In this document: piece after piece, positions 58,123 through 64,000 of the stretch
Layout of the letters: each line of letters starts with the position of its first letter
How positions within the stretch are numbered: position 1 is the stretch's first letter
Assembly: GCA_934675625.1 (NCBI GenBank)
Contig: CAKURH010000002.1
Span: forward strand, 1 to 64,000
Length of the DNA stretch: 64,000 nucleotides
Origin: an uncultured Kiritimatiellota bacterium
Lineage (GTDB): Bacteria > Verrucomicrobiota > Kiritimatiellia > RFP12 > UBA1067
Direction of reading: 5' to 3'
Position numbers and translations under genes: made by a program
Notes under the pieces: model-generated
The model's input: the letters and a program-made list of their open reading frames with translations, nothing else
What the model was told of the DNA's origin: nothing
The model's database searches: none

Positions 58123-59263
58123 CAAATGCGCGCTTCTTGTCGCGGTAGGAATGGATGCCGACTGAAAGGATCGTTCCTACCGCGAAGAACGCGCTCAGGA
58201 GGTTCGTGCCGCCGTAGCTGAAGAACGGCAGGGCCATGCCCTTCGTCGGCAGCGCCTTGCAGACGACGCCGAGGTTGAACATCGCCTGGAAGAAGATGAT
58301 GAACGCCATGCCGACGACGAGGAAGCGTCCGAACCGGTCGGACGCCTTGCGGGCGATGTAGACCGAGAGCGCGAAGAACGCGCAGAAGAGCAGCACGACC
58401 GCCACGGAGAAGACGACGCCCAGCTCCTCCGCGCCGACGGCGAAGACGAAGTCCGTATGCGCCTCCGGCAGATAGAGGTACTTCTGCATCGACTCGCCGA
58501 GCCCCGCGCCCCAGATCTGGCTGTTGCCGATCGCCGCGAGCGCCTGGTTCGCCTGATACGCCGCGCGCTTGGCCGCCGCGTCCATCACCGGCGCGCCGGC
58601 CGAGTCGGACGAGCCGCCGAAGAACGCCGCGAGCCGCGCCATGCGGTTCGCGTTCGTCGCGACCTTGAAGGCGACGACGCCCACGCCCATCAGGCCGATG
58701 GGGAACAGGTAGCGGAGGCGCGTCCCGGCGACGAACATCATGAGCAGGCCCGCGAACCCGACCACCATGACCGAGCCGAAGTCCGGCTCCAGCAGGATCG
58801 GCACGGCCAGTCCGCCGATGAAGACGACCGGCCAGAACGCCCCCTTCCAGAAGAGCTCGACCTTCCAGCCGAGCCTGTCCAGCCACGCCGCGAGGAGGAT
58901 GACGACCGAGAGCTTCGCGAACTCGCTCGGCTGCAGGCGGAGCGGCCCGACGGAGATCCAGCGGTGCGAGCCGTTGATCGCCTTGAAGCCGAACACGGCG
59001 ACGAGCAGCACGATTACCGCGACGTAGAACAGCCACGCGAGCGAGATGTGGTCGCGCCAGCGCCGGTAGTCGAAGAGCGCGACGCCCACGGCGAGCACGA
59101 TGCCGACGCCGAGGTAGGCGAACTGGCGCTTGATGAAGAAGTAGGCGTCCCCGTGATGGAGACGCATCGCGTTCGCCGCGCTCGCGCTCGACAAAACGAT
59201 GAGGCCCAGCGCCACGAGACACGTGACAACCAGGCCCAACCAGAAAAGTGCGGACTTGCGCAC
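58100..59263 (-). CDS. ftsW: FtsW/RodA-type SEDS peptidoglycan polymerase
   Basis: 387 aa, ten membrane segments. SEDS signatures are present: GSHRWISVGPLRLQPSEFAKL, LLEPDFGSVMVV, LGESMQKYLYLPEAHTDFVFAVGAEELG and ALPTKGMALPFFSYGG. The location after murD and a LysM lipoprotein favours FtsW (septal wall synthesis) over RodA. It starts 6 bases after the lipoprotein stop. It is convergent with, and overlaps, flavodoxin by 23 bases. Confidence 0.92.
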   Translation of the reverse strand: MRKSALFWLGLVVTCLVALGLIVLSSASAANAMRLHHGDAYFFIKRQFAYLGVGIVLAVGVALFDYRRWRDHISLAWLFYVAVIVLLVAVFGFKAINGSHRWISVGPLRLQPSEFAKLSVVILLAAWLDRLGWKVELFWKGAFWPVVFIGGLAVPILLEPDFGSVMVVGFAGLLMMFVAGTRLRYLFPIGLMGVGVVAFKVATNANRMARLAAFFGGSSDSAGAPVMDAAAKRAAYQANQALAAIGNSQIWGAGLGESMQKYLYLPEAHTDFVFAVGAEELGVVFSVAVVLLFCAFFALSVYIARKASDRFGRFLVVGMAFIIFFQAMFNLGVVCKALPTKGMALPFFSYGGTNLLSAFFAVGTILSVGIHSYRDKKRAFVSKVVLR

Positions 59264-59269
59264 GAACGG

Positions 59270-60307
59270 TTACTGCTGCGCTTCGGCCGGAAGCTTGATC
59301 GTCTGCCCGGCCTTGAGCGTGTCGCTCTCGCCGAGGTTGTTGAGCTCGCGAATCTCGGACGCGCTCACGCCAAACTTGACGACGATCGCCGTGATGTCCT
59401 CGCCCTCCTGAACCGTGTAGGCAAATGTCGCAGGCGCGGCCGTCGCCGCCGCTTCAGCCGCCGGGGCCTCCGTCGCCGGAGCCGTCGTCTCGGCCGTCGG
59501 GGTCGCCGCCTCGGGGACCGCCGGCTGCGCCGGTTCGGTCGTCGGCGTCTGCGCGACGGCCTTCGGCTCCGCCGTCTTCGTCGCCTTCGCGGGCGTCGTC
59601 GCCGACTGCTTCGCGGGCGCCGCCTTCGCGACCGCCTTCTCCGCCGGGATCTTCAGCTTCTGGCCGACCTTCAGCGTGTCGCTCGTCAGTCCGTTCATCG
59701 CCTTGAGCTGGCGGATGTTGATGCCGTTGCCGTAGGCGATTGCGCCCAGCGTGTCACCGCTCTTGACGACGTACTCCTTCGTCGCGCCCGCGTAGGGAGC
59801 CGACGACGCGGCCTTCGCGTTCGTCGCCGTCGCCTTGCGGACGACCGGCGCCTTCTGCTCGCCGACGTCAATGCGGCCGGGCAGCTTCAGCTTCTGGCCG
59901 ACGCGGATCAGGTCGGACTTGAGGCCGTTCAGCTGCTTGATCGACTGAATCGTCACGTTGTACTTCTTCGAGATCTTCGCGAGGTAGTCGCCGTTCTGGA
60001 CGACGTAGATCGTGTACTCCGGCTCGACCGGCTTCACCTGCACGGGCTTCGGCGTCACGACGCACTGGCAGTCGGCCGCCCCGCACGAGCAGGGGCTCGT
60101 GTGCCGCGTTCCGGGCGGGCACGCGCAACGCGGCGCCTCGACGGGCCGAACCTCCTGCGGCGGAGGCGGCGGGGGCGTCGTCTCGACGGGTTCGGCGTTC
60201 TTCACCTCGTTCTGAGACGGCGTGTGCGCACGCTTGAAATCAGGATCCTTACAACCGGCGACGACCGCGACGGCAGCCGCACCGAGCACCATTCCGAGCT
60301 TCTTCAT
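59270..60307 (-). CDS. Lipoprotein with three LysM domains
   Basis: 345 aa. The lipobox is VAVVAGC (Cys19). A proline-rich, then cysteine-rich segment follows (CACPPG..SPCSCGAADCQC, about 61-82). The three LysM domains lie at about 97-143 (YVVQNGDYLAKISKKYNV), 178-222 (YVVKSGDTLGAIAYGNGI) and 298-341 (YTVQEGEDITAIVVKFGV), separated by long Ala/Thr/Pro linkers. It probably binds peptidoglycan at the outer membrane or periplasm. The cluster of eight or so cysteines is unusual for a LysM lipoprotein. Its start abuts the murD stop, and ftsW follows. Confidence 0.88.
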   Translation of the reverse strand: MKKLGMVLGAAAVAVVAGCKDPDFKRAHTPSQNEVKNAEPVETTPPPPPPQEVRPVEAPRCACPPGTRHTSPCSCGAADCQCVVTPKPVQVKPVEPEYTIYVVQNGDYLAKISKKYNVTIQSIKQLNGLKSDLIRVGQKLKLPGRIDVGEQKAPVVRKATATNAKAASSAPYAGATKEYVVKSGDTLGAIAYGNGINIRQLKAMNGLTSDTLKVGQKLKIPAEKAVAKAAPAKQSATTPAKATKTAEPKAVAQTPTTEPAQPAVPEAATPTAETTAPATEAPAAEAAATAAPATFAYTVQEGEDITAIVVKFGVSASEIRELNNLGESDTLKAGQTIKLPAEAQQ

Positions 60308-61402
60308 TTATTCTGTCTTTCCTTTTTGGACGAGTCGCGCGAAGACTTCCCCGCGCTCCCCGAAACTTTTAAACTGGTCAAAACTCGCGGTTCCGGGGGA
60401 CAGCAGAACCGTCTCGCCCTTCTCCGCCTCGCACATCGCCCGCGCGACCGCCCGTTCCAGCGTCCCGCAGATCTCGCAATCCACAGACGCCGCCCAGGCC
60501 GCCGAAAAGGCTTCTGCACAATGGCCGATAAGATACACTTTTTTGACCCGCTCTGTCAAGGTGGGTCGGGCGATTTTCGGATCGTCGCCCTTGGGGAGCC
60601 CGCCCGCGATCAAACGGACGCGCCCCGCGCACATTTTCACGCCCGCGACAAGCGCGGCGACGGACGTCGCCTTCGAGTCGTCGACGTAGGTGACGCCGTC
60701 CATTTCCGCGACCGTCTGGAAGCGATGCGGCAGCGGCTCGAATGACTGGAACGCACGGCGGATCTGCGCGTCGTCCAGCCCCGCCGCGCGCATCAGCCCA
60801 ATCGCCGCGATGCCGTTCGCGCGCAGGATCTCGTTGTCAAAGTACGATCCCGCCAGCAGTTCCTGCCGACACCGGGCATGCAAGCCGCACGCCGCCGACG
60901 TCGGCTCCACACGTTGGCACGCGAACCCCAGCAGCTTGCGCTTGAGCCCGTGATAGACCGCGACGGAGCCGTGGCGGTCGAGGTGGTCTTCCTGCAAGTT
61001 GAGGACAGCCGCCGCCACGAACGTGTCCGGCGCGAGCGTCGTCGTCTCCAGCTGGAAGGACGAGACCTCGACGACCGCCCAGCCCGGCGGCTCGCCGAGG
61101 AGGTCGCAGACGGGCCGCCCGTAGTTGCCGCAGGGGACGGCGCGTCCGTCCGTGAGGTTGATCGCGTCCGCGACCAGCTTGACGACGCTCGACTTGCCCT
61201 TCGAGCCGGTCACGGCAAGCAGCTGCCAGCCGCGCCGCTTCAATTCCTCGCAGCCGAGCTGCAGTTCGCTCTTGACGGGCACGCCCGGACTTGTGACAAC
61301 GAGATCGTAGCCCTCGGCAAAATCGACGGCATAGCCGCGGCGGCGAAGCTCCGCCGCCGCCGCCGTGCCGCTCTTGCCCTTGCCGAGGACGAGCGCCTTC
61401 AC
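60308..61402 (-). CDS. murD: UDP-N-acetylmuramoyl-L-alanine--D-glutamate ligase
   Basis: 364 aa, well under the usual 430-460. The ATP loop is AVTGSKGKSSVVKL. EVSSFQLE, NLQEDHLDRHGS and PHRFQTVAEMDGVTYVDDSKATS are MurD motifs, and TVLLSPGTASFDQF is the C-terminal signature. The N-terminal UDP-binding domain is short (VTSPGVP appears by residue 37) and part of the central domain is also reduced. It adds D-Glu to UDP-MurNAc-L-Ala. It starts at GTG 61402, directly abutting the esterase stop. Confidence 0.92.
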   Translation of the reverse strand: MKALVLGKGKSGTAAAAELRRRGYAVDFAEGYDLVVTSPGVPVKSELQLGCEELKRRGWQLLAVTGSKGKSSVVKLVADAINLTDGRAVPCGNYGRPVCDLLGEPPGWAVVEVSSFQLETTTLAPDTFVAAAVLNLQEDHLDRHGSVAVYHGLKRKLLGFACQRVEPTSAACGLHARCRQELLAGSYFDNEILRANGIAAIGLMRAAGLDDAQIRRAFQSFEPLPHRFQTVAEMDGVTYVDDSKATSVAALVAGVKMCAGRVRLIAGGLPKGDDPKIARPTLTERVKKVYLIGHCAEAFSAAWAASVDCEICGTLERAVARAMCEAEKGETVLLSPGTASFDQFKSFGERGEVFARLVQKGKTE

Positions 61403-62782
61403 TTACTTCGCCTCGCGCACGATGTCGCGCCCCTCGTAGGCCGGCGGCACGTAGCCGTGCTCCGAGCCCTGCACCCAGACGACCTTCTTGTTGCCGGGAA
61501 TGTTGTTCCAGAGCTTCGCGAGCCCCATCGGAGGACAGCAGTAGTCGCCGAGGCCCGCGCGCGTGATGATCGTCAGGCACGTCGCCGGAATCCGCTTCGC
61601 GAAGTTCGCCGCATCGTAGTAGCCCATCGCCTCCGTCCACGGAATGTACCAGCCATCGCTCGAAAGATTGAGCGACTTGTCCTTGCGGAGCTTGCCCGAC
61701 GTGTACATGTCGCAGCACCAGGTGATGCCGCTCTCGGCGCGCGTCACGCCCTCGCCGCACCCGGCCGCCCAGATCGTCTGGAGCCCGCCCTGGCTGCCGC
61801 CGGACGCGATGAGGTCGCGGCCGTTCCAGCCCTCGACCGTCTTCAGGTACTGGAGCGCGCGCTTCACGCGCAGCACCATGCCGTTGAAGTAGGCGACCTC
61901 GGGGTCCTCGTTCTGCTTCGCGTCGAAGGCGTAGGAGCAGTCATGCGAGCGGATCTCCCAGCGCAGCGCCTTCGTGTCCGCATTCGTCGCGCCGAACGCG
62001 GGGAGCTTCAGCCCGTGCGCGTTGATGTTGAGCACGATCTCGTGGTCGCGCGCCCAGCCCGGCGCCTCGTGCGTGCAGCGGTCGCCGCTGTAACCGTGCG
62101 TCTCCAGCCGCGCCGGGAACGTCTTCCCCTCGGCGACGGCCGTTGGAACCGAGAGGTAGCCCGTAACCGGACGAAGCCCCGCGCAGCGGATCTCGATCGC
62201 GTAGATCTTCGCCCGCTTGTTCGCGCAGGGAATCTCGATGCGCTCGGCCTTCAGCGGCACGCGGTCGAGGCGCTTGTACTGCCCGTCCCAGAAGGCGTCG
62301 AAGTCCGTCGGCTCCGGATGCGTCGCGAGCGTCTCGATGTCCGCGCCCGCGCCGCCGTCGAAGAAGACCTCCTTCTTCGCGCGCTCGAAGGCGTTCATCG
62401 CCTTCTTGCCCTCCGGCGTGTTGGGGTCGCCCGTGAACTGCTTGCGGTAGCGCTTGCCGGCCTTGTCGACGACCGCCGCGTAGAGGCGCACGAAGCCGGG
62501 CTTGTCGATCTTCGTCGCGTAGGTGAACGGCGTCTTCCCGTCAAAGGGCGCCTTGCCCTGGTCAACCACGCCGTCGTCGCCCGTCCGCCGCCAGTCGAGG
62601 AACCACTCGCCCGCCGCGAGTTCCCCGACGTCCTGCGGCGTCAGCGTGAACGTCATCGTCTCGCCGGCCTTGTAGTCGATCGGCGTCTTGTCCGTCGTGC
62701 CCTTGATCCAGGCCGTGTCGAGCGGCCCTGCGAAAACCTGCGCCGCCACGAGCGCAGCCAACGAGAGAATCAGTCGTTTCAT
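61403..62782 (-). CDS. Secreted acetylxylan-esterase-like hydrolase (CE7 / AXE1 family)
   Basis: 459 aa. A signal peptide (MKRLILSLAALVAAQVFAG) is followed by a beta-rich N-terminal domain (about 30-140) and the alpha/beta-hydrolase domain. The catalytic serine is in GGSQGG, the aspartate in RAGLGDYCCPP and the histidine in GSEHGY, as in CE7 deacetylases. It would remove acetyl groups from xylo-oligosaccharides or other glycans outside the cytoplasm. It heads the murD-LysM-ftsW run, with murD abutting its stop, an unexpected operon partner. It has its own promoter and an AAGGAAAAC ribosome site. Confidence 0.88.
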   Translation of the reverse strand: MKRLILSLAALVAAQVFAGPLDTAWIKGTTDKTPIDYKAGETMTFTLTPQDVGELAAGEWFLDWRRTGDDGVVDQGKAPFDGKTPFTYATKIDKPGFVRLYAAVVDKAGKRYRKQFTGDPNTPEGKKAMNAFERAKKEVFFDGGAGADIETLATHPEPTDFDAFWDGQYKRLDRVPLKAERIEIPCANKRAKIYAIEIRCAGLRPVTGYLSVPTAVAEGKTFPARLETHGYSGDRCTHEAPGWARDHEIVLNINAHGLKLPAFGATNADTKALRWEIRSHDCSYAFDAKQNEDPEVAYFNGMVLRVKRALQYLKTVEGWNGRDLIASGGSQGGLQTIWAAGCGEGVTRAESGITWCCDMYTSGKLRKDKSLNLSSDGWYIPWTEAMGYYDAANFAKRIPATCLTIITRAGLGDYCCPPMGLAKLWNNIPGNKKVVWVQGSEHGYVPPAYEGRDIVREAK

Positions 62783-62825
62783 GTTTTCCTTGTTATCGTG
62801 ATTTGATGATTTTCAGATGCCGAAT

Positions 62826-62831
62826 AGTATA
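62826..62831 (-). promoter_or_regulatory. Promoter -10 of the esterase-murD-ftsW run
   Basis: The minus strand reads GACTGTGCTATACTATT, an extended -10, with TTGCGG 18 bases upstream. The leader is about 40 nt. Confidence 0.6.
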
Positions 62832-62909
62832 GCACAGTCCGCCCCGTCTCCGCAATCGCCACGCCCCGTTCTCTGCGCGGCAGTCTGCTTTTCTAACGAC
62901 GACTTATGC

Positions 62910-62915
62910 TATAAT
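62910..62915 (+). promoter_or_regulatory. MFS gene promoter -10, 6 nt before the start
   Basis: CTTATGCTATAATACGCCC then ATG. A consensus extended -10 places the transcription start at the start codon. Confidence 0.65.
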
Positions 62916-62921
62916 ACGCCC

Positions 62922-64000
62922 ATGAAGAAACTCGACTACAAGTGGACGGCGCTCGCTTTGCTGTGGGTTGCCTTTTTCCTCCAGCAGGGCACGCGTCAGC
63001 TCTTCGGGCCGTCCGTGCCGGCGATCTGCGGCTCGCTCGGCATCGACAAGGTGGCGATCGGCGTCGTCGGCACGGTCTTCGCGATGACCTACGGCATCTG
63101 CGTGCCGTTCGCGGGGCTGACGGCCGACCTCCTGAGCCGCAAGTGGATGGTGACGGTTGGCGTGGCCGTCTTCTGCCTCGGCATCTTCCTCTCGGGCTTC
63201 GTCGCCTCGGTGGGGCTCTTGATCGTTACGTACGGCGTCCTGAATGGACTCGGCCAGACGTTCTACTACCCGTCGGCGAGTTCGCTCATTTCGCAGCTCC
63301 ACAGGGACTCGCGCGCGACGGCGATGTCGATTCTCCAGCTCGGGCTCTACATCGGCATCGTCGGCTGCGGCGGGCTCGCGGGCTTCCTCGCGGGCAAGGG
63401 CGGCGACCACTGGCGGCTGCCGTTCTGGATCTTCGGCGGCCTCGGCCTCGCGTGGGCCGTCGCGCTCGCGCTCTTCCTGCGCAACACGCAGCCCGCGACC
63501 GCCCCGACGGCCCAAGCCGCTCAAGCAACCTCCAAGCCCCGCATCCGCGAGGCGTGCGCAGCCGTCTTCGCGAAGCCGACGGCGCTCTGCGTCGCGTTGG
63601 GCTTGGCGATGATGATCTATGTGGACATCGGCTTCAAGAACTGGATGCCGTCGCACCTGCAGGGCTCGTTCCTCGACAGCTGCCCATTCCTGAAGCAGTG
63701 GGCGGGGCTTCACGCCGTCCTCTGGCACTACCTCGGCGCGATTCTCGGCATCCTGGCCGGCAGCCGCTTCGGCGACCGGGTGGTGAAGGGGCGGCCCGGC
63801 ATCCGCCTCGAACTCGGCATGGTCGGGCTGGGGCTCGCGATTCCGTTCATCGTCTGGATGGCGCTGACGCCGTCGTTTGTCCTCTGCTGCGTCGCGATGT
63901 TCGGCTTCGGCGTCTTTCGCGGCGTCTACGACTCGAACTTCATGGCGTCGTTCTTCGACGTCGTGAACCCGCGCTACCACGCTTCGGGCGTCGGCATCAT
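62922..64000 (+). CDS. Major facilitator superfamily transporter (partial, runs off the window)
   Basis: The first 359 codons are visible without a stop. MKKLDYKWTALALLWVAFF leads into helix 1. Further features are FAMTYGICVPFAGLTADLLSRKWM (the loop 2-3 motif G-x3-D-x2-SR), about nine helices so far, and a second-half motif LAGSRFGDRVVKGRPG. The overall look is of the organophosphate/sugar-phosphate or anion-cation symporter groups; the substrate is unknown. It is divergent from the esterase gene and predicted leaderless. Confidence 0.85.
   Translation, partial: MKKLDYKWTALALLWVAFFLQQGTRQLFGPSVPAICGSLGIDKVAIGVVGTVFAMTYGICVPFAGLTADLLSRKWMVTVGVAVFCLGIFLSGFVASVGLLIVTYGVLNGLGQTFYYPSASSLISQLHRDSRATAMSILQLGLYIGIVGCGGLAGFLAGKGGDHWRLPFWIFGGLGLAWAVALALFLRNTQPATAPTAQAAQATSKPRIREACAAVFAKPTALCVALGLAMMIYVDIGFKNWMPSHLQGSFLDSCPFLKQWAGLHAVLWHYLGAILGILAGSRFGDRVVKGRPGIRLELGMVGLGLAIPFIVWMALTPSFVLCCVAMFGFGVFRGVYDSNFMASFFDVVNPRYHASGVGI

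Overview
The window is high-GC bacterial chromosome carrying mostly housekeeping genes, nearly all on the minus strand. The gene set fits the Planctomycetes-Verrucomicrobia-Chlamydiae group, and a gut-type Kiritimatiellota genome is my best guess. The reasons are a eukaryote-like UDP-sugar pyrophosphorylase, autotransporter-type beta-strand repeats, sugar-hydrolase remnants, ferredoxin-fused redox proteins and abundant short intergenic repeats. This placement is inference from gene content only; no marker phylogeny was run. There is no prophage, transposase, CRISPR array or rRNA operon in the window.

Layout. 0-1.2 kb is decayed: a glycoside-hydrolase-like remnant, a promoter followed by an ORF broken at a 12-base G tract, and one small orphan gene. 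1.5-11.5 kb holds hydroxylamine reductase (hcp), a LysM protein, yajC, tgt, a coiled-coil protein with a tiny lipoprotein and an RluA-type pseudouridine synthase, then a probable phosphate-regulated Na/Pi transporter, mscS and proC. 11.6-20.6 kb is a heat-shock block read right to left: grpE, dnaJ, a membrane glycosyltransferase, tRNA-Leu(UAG), an RNA-ligase-like OB protein, dnaK, groES, groEL. 20.7-28.6 kb has argG, a polyferredoxin/DUF1893 fusion with a ferredoxin-fused aldo-keto reductase, and queE-rsmE-pcrA. 28.7-30.8 kb is a broken sialidase/autotransporter mosaic.

30.9-41.5 kb is one long run: nusA, infB, a UDP-N-acetylhexosamine pyrophosphorylase, ruvA, then a compressed shikimate pathway (aroC-aroD-aroE fused in one polypeptide, aroK-aroB fused, aroA). 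These three genes cover every step from DAHP to chorismate. 41.6-52.8 kb has a prepilin peptidase, gpsA, a TIM-barrel isomerase and rpoC-rpoB without the usual ribosomal protein genes upstream. 53-56.8 kb is a structured non-coding stretch and a cobalamin-riboswitch-controlled btuB coupled to a truncated permease. 56.8-64 kb has DUF3793-flavodoxin, a cell-wall run (acetylxylan-esterase-like, murD, LysM lipoprotein, ftsW) and a major facilitator transporter that runs off the end.

Two genome-scale habits stand out. Promoters repeatedly use an extended -10 (TTTTGsTATAAT). In about six genes that box sits 6-7 bases before the start codon, which predicts leaderless mRNAs. A hairpin-forming 13-mer (GGGGACAGACCCC) recurs between genes and also lies in frame inside genes, most clearly as three copies within aroB.
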